This document shows, one piece after another, positions 10,676 through 18,107 of a DNA stretch of 32,668 nucleotides. Every line of letters starts with the position of its first letter. Positions within the stretch are counted from its first letter, which is position 1. The notes under the pieces were generated by a model. The model was not told the DNA's origin. It did not search any database and worked only from the letters and a program-made list of their open reading frames with translations. The position numbers and the translations under genes are program-made. This DNA comes from Acidobacteriota bacterium (GTDB lineage: Bacteria > Acidobacteriota > UBA890 > WLXD01), in NCBI GenBank assembly GCA_029263335.1, contig JAJCXS010000086.1:1-32668 (forward strand), given 5' to 3'.

Positions 10676-12949
10676 CTAGCCCTTCGGGAGTTCGATGACG
10701 AACGTCGCCCCGTGTGGAACGTTGTCGACAACGCGAATGTAGCCGCGATGGTCGGACACGATCTGGCGCACGATGGCCAGGCCCAGTCCGGTTCCGCCGC
10801 GTTCGCGCGAGAAGTAGGGAACGAACAGCTGGTCTTTGTCCTCTGGCCGGATACCGGGCCCGCTATCGGTGACGGCCACGCGGACAACCTCGAGATCCTG
10901 GTCGTAGAGTGTGCTGATGGCGAGCTTACCGTCGCCATCCATTGCCTTGACGGCGTTGTCGAACAGGTTGGTGAAGGCGCGGCGAATCTGATCCGGGTCG
11001 AGTTCGAGATGCGGCAATTCGTCGGCGTAGTGGCGCGTGATCTCTATGCGCCCGTGCATGTCGGGGTAGGGGCGCAGACTGTCGTCCAAGAGGCGATGCA
11101 GGTCGGTCAACACGGGCTTCGCGGAAGGCATGCGCGCGAAACGGCTGAACTCGTCCACCAGCGACTTCAGCGTCGCGACCTCCTGCAGGATGGTGCGGGT
11201 GCCTTCTTCGATCACCGCGTATTCGCCCTCGGCACCGGCGGCGCGCTGATAGCGGCGCGCGATGCGTTGTGCCGACAGTTGGATGGGTGTCAGCGGGTTA
11301 CGGATTTCGTGCGCGACACGGCGCGCAACTTCGCGCCAGGCGGCGGCCTTTTGCGCCCCGATGAGACCGGTAAGGTCATCCAGCACGGTGACCGTACCGA
11401 GGTAGGACCCCGCCTTGTCTCGCAGGCTCGTACAGTGCGCTGCCAACGTTAGTCGTCTCCCGCTGGCCTCCAACGTGAGCTCTTCTTCCAGAGCCGCGAG
11501 GCGTGGTCTCGCATGCTGCATCAGCGTGCGTAGCGGCGCCATGTTCTCGCCCGAAAATACCTCGTCGTACGGTGCGCTTACGGCGGCGCTACCGTCGATC
11601 GCGAGCATGTCGGACGCAGCCGGATTGATCGTCGTGATACGGCCCTCGGCATCCACGGAAACCACGCCCGTGGCGATATTGGCAAGTACCGATTCCATGT
11701 AACTGCGTCGCTCCTCGAGCTCGGTAATGCTCTGCTCGAGGTCGATGCGCGATTGTTCGAGACTACGCTGACCGACGCTCAGATCACCGGTCATGCGATT
11801 GAACGACTCGACCAGGACGCCGAGTTCATCGTTGGTCTCAGCCTCGACGCGGTAGTCGAGGTTGCCAGCGGCGACCGCGCGCGTTCCCTCCGATAGTTTT
11901 CGGATGGGTACGGTTACGCCGCGCGCGAGATACAGCCCCAGCCAGACGGCCCCGAACACGATCAGCAAGCTGATCAGGAGAAAGGTCAGCAGATAGGTAT
12001 TAGTGATCGGCTCCTTTCCCTGCATGCCCTGCTCATAGTTGGCGTAGAGCTGTTCGATCGCGGCGGCCTCGGCGGCCAGGGCTCCGTCGAGTACGCGAGT
12101 GATGACGATGATGCCCTCGACCTCGGGAGCACCGGCGGCAAATACCGGAGTACCGACAACCAGCAATTCGTCACGGCTCTCGATCGTCACCGTGTCACGG
12201 AACTGCTGGCCGGCAAGTCCTAACAGGATCAAGTGTGGCTGCACGGTCAGGTGATGTTCCCGTCCCTGCAGGAAACTACCTTGCCGCACCAACGGTGCGA
12301 ACGGCTGGTCCTCACCCCGGTAGAACGCCACGGCATCGAGATCCAGGTGTGGTTGCTCCTCGAGTAGCCGTCCCATGTCCCGCTCGATGACCTGCCATGC
12401 TTCATCTCTGACGACCCGGCCATCGGTGAGTTCCTGCGACAGCAGGTCGCCAATGCGAAGCAGTTCCTGTTCCTCCGCTTCGACCGCGCGCCGCTTGAGC
12501 TCGCGCGCGCGTTCGTGCAGCGCCGTTACATCGGACGAGAACCAGCGATCGACGCTCTTCTGGATGAAGTCGCTGGCCACCAGAAACAAGATGATGCTCG
12601 GCACCAATGACAGCCCCACATAGGTGACCATCAGCTTGGTCTGGAACTTGGAACCCAGCCGGCGGTGTCGACGGTCGACGTAGAGCTTGATGAGGTTGCG
12701 TCCGAGAACGAACAACAGCGTCAGCAAGAGCACGATGTTCAGGGCGGTCATCGAGTGCAGCAATACCGCCGGCAAGCCGGCGTCGGCCGAGCGCTGCAGG
12801 GCGATCTCGATACCCACGAAGAACAGCACCAAGACGGCAAGACCAGCGATGGTCAGGCGGCGATGGCGCGCGCGGCGCTGATGCTCAGCGCGGTTGTCGG
12901 TACTCATGGGGCGATCCGCGGCAAATGCACGAAAGCTGGCGTCGACCAT
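10676..12949 (-). CDS. ntrY: NtrY-like membrane sensor histidine kinase
   Basis: This 757-residue inner-membrane kinase has the NtrY layout. Three hydrophobic segments occur in the first 130 residues (starting LTIAGLAVLVLFF, LNIVLLLTLLFVLG and LSLVPSIILFLVA). A large periplasmic domain follows, then a fourth membrane helix (TYLLTFLLISLLIVFGAVWL). After it come a HAMP domain (PIRKLSEGTRAVAAGNLDYRV), a PAS domain (ESVLANIATGVVSVD), the HisKA box (ARRVAHEIRNPLTPIQL, phosphorylated His) and a catalytic domain with N box NLFDNAVKAM, DSGPGIRPED and GGTGLGLAIV. It probably phosphorylates the NtrX-like protein encoded next. Start is uncertain: ATG 12949 and ATG 12907 both lack a clear Shine-Dalgarno; I give the longer form. 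It lies 58 bases after lpxC. Confidence 0.9.
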   Translation of the reverse strand: MVDASFRAFAADRPMSTDNRAEHQRRARHRRLTIAGLAVLVLFFVGIEIALQRSADAGLPAVLLHSMTALNIVLLLTLLFVLGRNLIKLYVDRRHRRLGSKFQTKLMVTYVGLSLVPSIILFLVASDFIQKSVDRWFSSDVTALHERARELKRRAVEAEEQELLRIGDLLSQELTDGRVVRDEAWQVIERDMGRLLEEQPHLDLDAVAFYRGEDQPFAPLVRQGSFLQGREHHLTVQPHLILLGLAGQQFRDTVTIESRDELLVVGTPVFAAGAPEVEGIIVITRVLDGALAAEAAAIEQLYANYEQGMQGKEPITNTYLLTFLLISLLIVFGAVWLGLYLARGVTVPIRKLSEGTRAVAAGNLDYRVEAETNDELGVLVESFNRMTGDLSVGQRSLEQSRIDLEQSITELEERRSYMESVLANIATGVVSVDAEGRITTINPAASDMLAIDGSAAVSAPYDEVFSGENMAPLRTLMQHARPRLAALEEELTLEASGRRLTLAAHCTSLRDKAGSYLGTVTVLDDLTGLIGAQKAAAWREVARRVAHEIRNPLTPIQLSAQRIARRYQRAAGAEGEYAVIEEGTRTILQEVATLKSLVDEFSRFARMPSAKPVLTDLHRLLDDSLRPYPDMHGRIEITRHYADELPHLELDPDQIRRAFTNLFDNAVKAMDGDGKLAISTLYDQDLEVVRVAVTDSGPGIRPEDKDQLFVPYFSRERGGTGLGLAIVRQIVSDHRGYIRVVDNVPHGATFVIELPKG

Positions 12950-13007
12950 GGAGCGCCAGCGCAGCCGCCAATGTTAACAGGCCCAACAGCGTCAGCGGAG
13001 GTGCCGA

Positions 13008-13916
13008 TCAGACGGAGACGGGCTCCGTCACCGGGCGCCGCGCCGCGAGCTCGTAGACGATGTCGTCCCAGGTCACCGCCTCCCACGCCTCAGGCGTGTC
13101 GCGGATCTTCTCGACCAGGTCGGCGTGCAGGCTGTGCCCTGCCCGATAGGCCACCACATGGCCCAGGAGCGGCGCTCCCAGCAGGGTCAGGTCGCCGATC
13201 GCATCGAGGATCTTGTGGCGCACGAACTCGTCAGGGAAACGGAGCTGTGGGTTCAGAATCGAATTCTCGCCGACCACGATGGCGTTCTCCATCGAGCCGC
13301 CAAGCGCGAGGCCAAGTGAGCGCATGGTCTCGACGTCACGCAGGAACCCGAAGGTCCTCGCCGGCGCCAGCTGCTCGGTGTAGGCGCGCGGCGTTACCAG
13401 GAACGTCTCGCGCTGGATACCGATGAGCGGGTGGTCGAAGTCGATCGTGTAAGAGATCTTGAGGCGCTCCGCCGGGTAGACGGAGATGAACTTGTCGTCG
13501 TCGTCGACCCGCAACGGCTCGACGATCTTCATGAACGTGCGCGCTGCCTGCTGACGGCGCAGTCCGGCTTCGTGTAGCAGGTAGACGAACGGGGTGGCCG
13601 ATCCGTCCATGATCGGCACTTCCGGGCCCTCGAGTTCGATCAACAGGTTGTCGATGCCGAGTCCGCTCGCGGCGGAGAGCACGTGTTCCACCGTGCTGAC
13701 CGAGGCGTAGCCATCGGTCAGCTGCGTCGCGAAGCTGGTTTGATGCAGGTTGTCGATCGAAACCGCGATCTCGCGACCACCGAGATCGATTCGCCGAAAG
13801 CGGATTCCCGTGCCCGGCTGGGCGGGTAGCAGCCGCATGTTGACACGCTCGCCGCAGTGTAGGCCGATGCCAGCGCAGCCCACTTCGCGACGGATCGTCT
13901 TCTGTGTCAGAGTCAT
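13008..13916 (-). CDS. lpxC: UDP-3-O-acyl-N-acetylglucosamine deacetylase LpxC
   Basis: LpxC is the zinc enzyme of the first committed step of lipid A synthesis, so the host has a lipopolysaccharide outer membrane. At 302 residues it is full length. The zinc ligands are visible: His78 in STVEHVLSA, and His234 and Asp238 in FVRHKILDAIGDL. The catalytic-region His261 is in AGHSLH. MDGSA and GIGLHCGERV are further family marks. The start gives MTLTQKTIRREVG, matching the usual N-terminus. This ATG has no good Shine-Dalgarno of its own. It overlaps the stop of a 30-codon leader ORF (ATGA), suggesting coupled translation. An NtrYX pair follows downstream on the same strand. Confidence 0.97.
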   Translation of the reverse strand: MTLTQKTIRREVGCAGIGLHCGERVNMRLLPAQPGTGIRFRRIDLGGREIAVSIDNLHQTSFATQLTDGYASVSTVEHVLSAASGLGIDNLLIELEGPEVPIMDGSATPFVYLLHEAGLRRQQAARTFMKIVEPLRVDDDDKFISVYPAERLKISYTIDFDHPLIGIQRETFLVTPRAYTEQLAPARTFGFLRDVETMRSLGLALGGSMENAIVVGENSILNPQLRFPDEFVRHKILDAIGDLTLLGAPLLGHVVAYRAGHSLHADLVEKIRDTPEAWEAVTWDDIVYELAARRPVTEPVSV

Positions 13917-14005
13917 TCAAGCTCTCGGAGAGGAGGGGCCTGGCCTAAGGCAAAGCAACTTTCATGCCGAGATTCGCTAGAATCTTGGAAGTTGTTGATT
14001 TGCAT
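13913..14005 (-). CDS. Predicted 30-residue leader peptide upstream of lpxC
   Basis: On the minus strand an ATG at 14005-14003 begins a 30-codon ORF that ends in TGA at 13915-13913, sharing ATGA with the lpxC start. The initiation signal is strong: AAGGAG (14019-14014) sits eight bases before the ATG. The peptide begins MQINNFQDSS, ends PPLRELE, and is hydrophilic with one Cys and no membrane segment. Its coding region contains a hairpin-forming inverted repeat. The lpxC ATG lacks a comparable ribosome-binding site, so ribosomes finishing this ORF may reinitiate at lpxC. I cannot test conservation. It might instead be a chance ORF inside a long 5' leader. Confidence 0.5.
   Translation of the reverse strand: MQINNFQDSSESRHESCFALGQAPPLRELE
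13967..13988. repeat. Inverted repeat inside the lpxC leader
   Basis: AGATTC (13970-13975), spacer GCTA, and GAATCT (13980-13985) form a perfect six-base palindrome. It extends outward to nine-base arms with one mismatch. It lies within the leader ORF. In the lpxC transcript it would form a hairpin between the leader start and the lpxC start. As DNA it could be an operator. Nothing in the sequence decides between these. Confidence 0.7.
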
Positions 14006-14046
14006 CGACTTGTCTCCTTTTTGTCGTTCCGATCCGCCTCTCGCTG

Positions 14047-14062
14047 TGGCAAAACTGCAGCA
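14047..14062 (+). promoter_or_regulatory. Weak candidate sigma54 promoter upstream of the GT4 gene
   Basis: TGGCAAAACTGCAGCA keeps the GG and GC dinucleotides at the 10-base spacing required for sigma54, and the TGGCA of the -24 element. Its -12 element is poor (CAGCA against TTGCA). It lies about 145 bases before the glycosyltransferase start. I list it because two sigma54 activators are encoded nearby, but it may be chance. Confidence 0.25.
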
Positions 14063-14077
14063 GATACGCCCTAGCGG

Positions 14078-14097
14078 TTGTTGCATTTCTGCAACAA
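14078..14097. repeat. Perfect 8-bp inverted repeat between lpxC and the EPS locus
   Basis: TTGTTGCA (14078-14085) and TGCAACAA (14090-14097) are exact reverse complements around a four-base TTTC spacer, extended by a G-T wobble and a G-C pair. The palindrome is AT-rich compared with its surroundings and stands in the divergent control region. It could be a regulator-binding site or an RNA hairpin. It has no T tract, so a terminator is unlikely. Confidence 0.7.
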
Positions 14098-14206
14098 TCC
14101 GTGGGTTCGCCTGGCAGGTGCGGCCCCGTGGGGTGCGACGCAGGCCCTATAGTCGAAGCGAAAGGCGCCGAATCGGCGGCAGGTCAGCAAAAGAAGGTAC
14201 AGCAGC

Positions 14207-15238
14207 TTGCGTGTCTTGGTGGTCACTTCGGACGTGCCGCTCGTCGAGGGTGGTCATCGCGTCATTGCCCGGGCGCTCGTGCAGGGACTGCGCGATCAAG
14301 GTCACCACGCCGAGGTCTTCACCACACCTCAGAACCGTTTTGGCCGGCAGGTGTCGGCCTACCTGGCGACGGCGTTGACCGACGTCGGTCTCACCGGCGA
14401 CGGGCACGCTGTCGACGTCGTGATCAGCCTGCGCTATCCCTCCTACGCGGTGCGTCATCCGCGGCACGTCGTGTGGCTGAATCATCGCCTGCGCGAGTAC
14501 TACGACCTGTGGGCCTCCTACCGGGCGACGCTCGGGCCGCGCGGGCGGCTCGTTCAGGGCACGCGCCGACAGATTCTGCATTTTCTCGATCGGCGTCTCC
14601 TGCGATCCGAGCGCCGGGTGTTCGCGCAGTCGGAGACGATTTGCCAGCGCCTCGATCGTTGGGGCGGCGTGCCTGCCCAGGTGCTGTACCCGCCGGCACC
14701 GCAGCGACCTTATCGCTGCGACGACTACGATGGCGCGATCCTGTCCGTTGCACGACTTCAACCGCTCAAGCGTAACGAGATCCTCATCGAGGCCGTGGCC
14801 GCCACTCCGGGCGCCCGCGCTCGTATTGCCGGCGAAGGGCCGGAGCGCGAACGCTTACAGGCCCTCGTCGAGTCGCTCGCGGTGAACGATCGGGTCGAGT
14901 TCCTCGGTCGCCTCAGCGAGGACCGCCTCGTGGCAGAGTACGCGCGCTGTTCCGCCGTTTGGTATGGCGCTCGTGCCGAGGACTATGGCCTGGTCACCCT
15001 CGAAGCCTTCAACTCGGCCAAGCCGGTCGTGACCTGCTCCGATTCCGGGGGGCCCGCGGAACTGGTGGAAGACGACGTCAGCGGCTTCGTGGTTGCGCCC
15101 ACCATCGACGACGTGGCCACCGCGGTTCGCCGCCTGCAGGACCCGGAGCTCGCCGCCGAGCTTGGCCGCCAGGCACGCCAGGTGGCCGAGAAGCACAGCT
15201 GGGAACGCGCGGTGAACACCCTCCTGGAGTCCGTCTAG
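14207..15238 (+). CDS. Family 4-type glycosyltransferase (GT-B fold)
   Basis: This 343-residue cytoplasmic enzyme probably adds a sugar from an activated nucleotide to a growing glycan; the sugar and acceptor are unknown. The N-terminal half starts MRVLVVTSDVPLVEGGH, typical of GT-B enzymes. The donor-binding half has ILSVARLQPLKRNEILIEAV, IAGEGPERERLQ and VEFLGRLSEDRLVAEY. The E-x7-E motif is present as EDYGLVTLE within the AEDYGLVTLEAFNSAKPVV block. The start is TTG 14207, with AGAAGG upstream; no ATG or GTG fits this frame better. It stands divergent from lpxC, and 192 bases precede the next gene. It could belong to the EPS locus or to lipopolysaccharide synthesis. Confidence 0.88.
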   Translation: MRVLVVTSDVPLVEGGHRVIARALVQGLRDQGHHAEVFTTPQNRFGRQVSAYLATALTDVGLTGDGHAVDVVISLRYPSYAVRHPRHVVWLNHRLREYYDLWASYRATLGPRGRLVQGTRRQILHFLDRRLLRSERRVFAQSETICQRLDRWGGVPAQVLYPPAPQRPYRCDDYDGAILSVARLQPLKRNEILIEAVAATPGARARIAGEGPERERLQALVESLAVNDRVEFLGRLSEDRLVAEYARCSAVWYGARAEDYGLVTLEAFNSAKPVVTCSDSGGPAELVEDDVSGFVVAPTIDDVATAVRRLQDPELAAELGRQARQVAEKHSWERAVNTLLESV

Positions 15239-15284
15239 CCGGCTTCGCCAGGGCCTGCCGGAAAGCATCGGCTACGCGCTCGCG

Positions 15285-15410
15285 GCGCAGTTCTGCGCAG
15301 CAGACGCAACTCCTGGCCGTTCAGCGGCCGCTCAATGCCAGGGTGGAAACGTTTTGGATTGCTGTGGGTAATCCAGTTCCCATACGTTGGCTGAGCAAGG
15401 TTTCCCGCCC
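15285..15410. promoter_or_regulatory. Cluster of inverted repeats upstream of the EPS regulator
   Basis: The 192-base gap before the regulator holds three short palindromes. They are GCGCAG-TT-CTGCGC (15285-15298), GGCCG-TTCAG-CGGCC (15315-15329) and TGGATT-N9-AATCCA (15355-15375). A GTTTCCCGCCC element lies at 15400-15410. A similar GTTTCCCTCCC recurs at 16814-16824, upstream of the sigma54 promoter. The density of dyads suggests protein-binding sites, possibly for autoregulation. I found no convincing sigma70 or sigma54 promoter here. Confidence 0.35.
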
Positions 15411-15430
15411 TCGACACCCACGGATCTCCC

Positions 15431-16765
15431 ATGTCTCGACAGCCCAAGCGTGTTCTCGTGCTCGATTCACACGCAGGCCGTGGCCGCGTGCGTGCTGGGC
15501 TCGTTGGCAGCGGGTTCGATGTTGTCATGGCGTCGAGCCTCGACGAAGTGAGCGAAATTCTGCGGGGCCGCTACGAGGCGGATCTGCTGGTGCTGGGACA
15601 GGGTGACGGCGCCGCGCTACCCGAGACCATCGCGGTCGCTCGCACCGTGTGTCCGACCCTGCCGATCGTGGTGCTCACCGATGACGCCAGCGTGCAGCTG
15701 CCCGAACAGTCTGCCGTGGAACTGGTGCAGCGGGAACGGCTCGATCAAGATCTCGACGGCGCCGTCATGGCGGTGCTGAACGAAGCGGACGAGCAGGACG
15801 GCGGGTTCGTCGTTGGCTCAGATCCGATGCGCACGGTGCGCAACCTGATTCGACGAGTGGCGGACACCGACGTTCCGGTGCTCATCACCGGAGACAGCGG
15901 GGCGGGGAAGGAGGTCGTTGCGCGTGCGCTGCACCGCGACTCGGGCCGCGCCGCGATGCCGTTCGTCAAGGTCAACTGTGCGGCGCTGCCGCACCAGCTG
16001 CTCGAGTCGGAGCTCTTCGGCTATGACCGTGGCGCCTTTACGGGCGCCGAGCGCGACAAGCCGGGCAAGTTCGAGCTGGCCAACGGCGGAACGATTTTTC
16101 TCGATGAGATCGGCGAAGTTCCTGAAGGCACGCAGGCCAAGTTGCTGCAGGTGTTGCAGGACGGTTGCTACTACCGCCTTGGCGGCAACGGCGAAGTTCG
16201 CGTCGACGCCCGGGTCGTGGCTTCCACCAACGTCGATCTCGAGGCGGCTATCGCCAACGGCGGTTTCCGCAAGGACCTCTTCTACCGGCTCAACGTCGTG
16301 CGGGTGCAGGTCCCCTCGCTATGCGATCGACTCGACGAGATCCCCCTGCTCGTGGAGAGCTTTCGCGTTCGCTATGAGAACGAGTACGGCCGTCGCATTG
16401 GGCCGCTCGACGGCGAAGCGCTGGAGGTTCTCGCTCGCCACGATTGGCCGGGAAACGTCAGGGAACTCGAGAACCTCGTGCGACGCATGGTCGTGCTGCA
16501 GGACATCGACGGTCCGTTGGTCGAGTTGAAAGGCAGCACGAACGTTGCGGGTCGGCACGATGCCCTCGACGTGTTCGGCCCGGCCGGAGAGATCCCGCCG
16601 CTGAAGGACGTGTCGCGCCTCGCGGCCATGGAAGCCGAGGGCGTTGTGATTCGCCGCGCACTCGAGAAGACCGAGTGGAATCGCCGGCGCGCCGCTGAAC
16701 TCCTGCAGATTAGTTACAAGGCTCTGCTCTACAAGATGCGCGACTGTGGCATCAAGGCTGCCTAA
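15431..16765 (+). CDS. Sigma54 enhancer-binding regulator with degenerate receiver domain
   Basis: This 444-residue protein has a receiver-like domain (about 5-115), an AAA+ domain and a Fis-type helix-turn-helix. The AAA+ part is intact: Walker A GDSGAGKE (about 154-161), the sigma54-contact loop GAFTGA (201-206), Walker B TIFLDEIGEV (221-230) and GNVRELENLVRR. The C-terminus EWNRRRAAELLQISYKALLYKM is a normal DNA-binding helix pair. The receiver is abnormal: the acidic pair is LDSH, with one Asp. The phospho-acceptor position is Gly56 (DLLVLGQG), and the usual Lys-Pro is missing. It probably responds to something other than phosphorylation. No kinase gene adjoins it. The layout recalls PrsR of exosortase-linked EPS loci and FleQ, though I do not see the FleQ LFRS cyclic-di-GMP motif. 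Its likely target is the promoter at 16946. Confidence 0.92.
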   Translation: MSRQPKRVLVLDSHAGRGRVRAGLVGSGFDVVMASSLDEVSEILRGRYEADLLVLGQGDGAALPETIAVARTVCPTLPIVVLTDDASVQLPEQSAVELVQRERLDQDLDGAVMAVLNEADEQDGGFVVGSDPMRTVRNLIRRVADTDVPVLITGDSGAGKEVVARALHRDSGRAAMPFVKVNCAALPHQLLESELFGYDRGAFTGAERDKPGKFELANGGTIFLDEIGEVPEGTQAKLLQVLQDGCYYRLGGNGEVRVDARVVASTNVDLEAAIANGGFRKDLFYRLNVVRVQVPSLCDRLDEIPLLVESFRVRYENEYGRRIGPLDGEALEVLARHDWPGNVRELENLVRRMVVLQDIDGPLVELKGSTNVAGRHDALDVFGPAGEIPPLKDVSRLAAMEAEGVVIRRALEKTEWNRRRAAELLQISYKALLYKMRDCGIKAA

Positions 16766-16768
16766 AAC

Positions 16769-16792
16769 GATGACAGAAGCGATGGCAGAAGT
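16769..16792. repeat. Tandem 12-bp direct repeat after the regulator gene
   Basis: GATGACAGAAGC and GATGGCAGAAGT stand head to tail and differ at two positions. A short T run (16792-16796) follows. A weak CTGCC/GGCAG stem could pair across the repeat, but the loop is long, so I do not call a terminator. The repeat lies about 155-180 bases upstream of the sigma54 promoter, a distance at which activator sites are often found. Confidence 0.45.
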
Positions 16793-16945
16793 TTTTCCCC
16801 ATGTGGGCAAACCGTTTCCCTCCCAAGCGAAGGACACCGCTGGCTACGGCGGGGCAGGCGAGGTTCGCATCGTCCACACCCGTGCAGCAGAGGTCAGTTG
16901 CGGCCCGCAGTGGCGCGCAGACGGCGCGCGGATCGCTCCCGAGCG

Positions 16946-16961
16946 TGGCATGACGCTTGCA
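16946..16961 (+). promoter_or_regulatory. Sigma54 (-24/-12) promoter of the EPS operon
   Basis: TGGCATGACGCTTGCA matches the sigma54 consensus TGGCAC-N5-TTGCW at every strongly conserved base: TGGCA, then TTGCA, with GG and GC ten bases apart. Transcription would begin near 16973, about 66 bases before the exporter ATG at 17039. A sigma54 activator gene ends 180 bases upstream. This promoter also excludes the longer exporter start at 16898, which lies upstream of it. Confidence 0.85.
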
Positions 16962-17038
16962 CAAAGGACGGTCGCGCACAGGGCGCCGCTGAGTCTCCGA
17001 CATACGGATATCGACGAGCCGGGACCGAGGACGTGGCA

Positions 17039-18091
17039 ATGCTGAACATCAATCGACGCGCCGGCCAACGCGGACTGGTGGTACTGCTTCTGCTGGCGCT
17101 GTTGCCGCTGCAGGTAGGCGCGCAGCAGAGCAAACAGGATGACAAGAAGCGCGGCAAGCGCCCGCCCCTGCGCGTACGCGTCGTCACGGACTCGCGCGTG
17201 GGTGTACCCGTCGTTGTTGCACCGGCGCCTGACGCCGCCACGGCCGTTGTGCCGACCAGCGCCAACGTGCAGGTCGTAATCGAGAACGGCGTCGTTGCCG
17301 AGTCGTCCCAGCCCGCGGTCGAGAACTGGCTCGTGGGCGGACCGGCCCAGCCTGAATCGTGGCTGACCGAACCGGGGCACGAACCCGCGGCGGCAGCGGT
17401 CGCAGCGCCGGTGGCGGCGCCGATGGCCCCGCAGTCACGGCCGCTCCTCGGCGTGCAGCACTACATGGAATCAACCCAGGCGGAGCGCGAGACCAGCTCT
17501 TCGCCTGCAGCCCGACAAACGCCGAGCGTCGCGGTGCCGCCGCGCCCGACGGGCGCAATACCGGCTCCTGCGCCGCAACGCCCATCCACACAGCCGGACG
17601 CTACCTTGGGTACGTACCTGCTCGGTCCTGGCGACGAGATCGACGTGCACGTGTGGCGCAATCCGGATCTCAGCCGCAAGGTGCCGGTGCGGCCAGACGG
17701 ACTGATTTCGCTGCCGCTGGCAGGCGAGATGCTGGTGTCTGGCAAGACGGTCGCCCAGCTCAACGCAGAGATCACCACGATTCTCGGCGAGTACGTGCAG
17801 TCACCGACGGTCACCGTGACCGTCACGCAGGTGCGCAGCATGGTGGTCTACGTAACCGGTCGGGTAGCCCGTGCGGGCACGCTGGCGCTCGAGCGTCCGA
17901 TCAACGTTGTGCAAGCGATCACGATGGCCGGCGGTGTGCAGGAGTTTGCCAATCGCAACGGCGTCGTTGTGATTCGGACGGTCAACGGGAAACAGGTGCG
18001 AATTCCCTTCCGCTATGGCGACGCGGTCAAGGGCAAGGGCGATATCGCCGAATTGGTACTGCAATCGGGGGACGTGGTCTATGTGCCATGA
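17039..18091 (+). CDS. Polysaccharide export protein (Poly_export/SLBB, Wza-like)
   Basis: This periplasmic or outer-membrane exporter has 350 residues. I start it at ATG 17039, preceded by CGAGGA and downstream of the sigma54 promoter. The N-terminus is a signal peptide: MLNINRRAGQRG, a leucine-rich core (residues 13-23) and a cleavage site near residue 28. I see no lipobox Cys. Residues of about 30-185 are a Pro/Ala-rich linker, unusually long. The Poly_export domain starts at about 188 with LGTYLLGPGDEIDVHVWRNP, then VPVRPDGLISLPLAGEMLVS. The SLBB-like part has VYVTGRVARAGTLAL and AITMAGGVQEFANRNGVVV. It probably forms the outer-membrane channel together with the beta-barrel protein encoded next. 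It is first in a run of closely packed EPS genes. Confidence 0.93.
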   Translation: MLNINRRAGQRGLVVLLLLALLPLQVGAQQSKQDDKKRGKRPPLRVRVVTDSRVGVPVVVAPAPDAATAVVPTSANVQVVIENGVVAESSQPAVENWLVGGPAQPESWLTEPGHEPAAAAVAAPVAAPMAPQSRPLLGVQHYMESTQAERETSSSPAARQTPSVAVPPRPTGAIPAPAPQRPSTQPDATLGTYLLGPGDEIDVHVWRNPDLSRKVPVRPDGLISLPLAGEMLVSGKTVAQLNAEITTILGEYVQSPTVTVTVTQVRSMVVYVTGRVARAGTLALERPINVVQAITMAGGVQEFANRNGVVVIRTVNGKQVRIPFRYGDAVKGKGDIAELVLQSGDVVYVP

Positions 18092-18107
18092 GGTCAGGGA
18101 GTCGCGG

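Noticed and set aside
15239..15261. Terminator after the GT4 gene (CCGGC/GCCGG stem)
   Set aside because: The stem is short with a 13-base loop and there is no T tract.
16898..17038. 47-residue N-terminal extension of the exporter
   Set aside because: It begins upstream of the sigma54 promoter, is Arg-rich, and would hide the signal peptide that starts at 17039.
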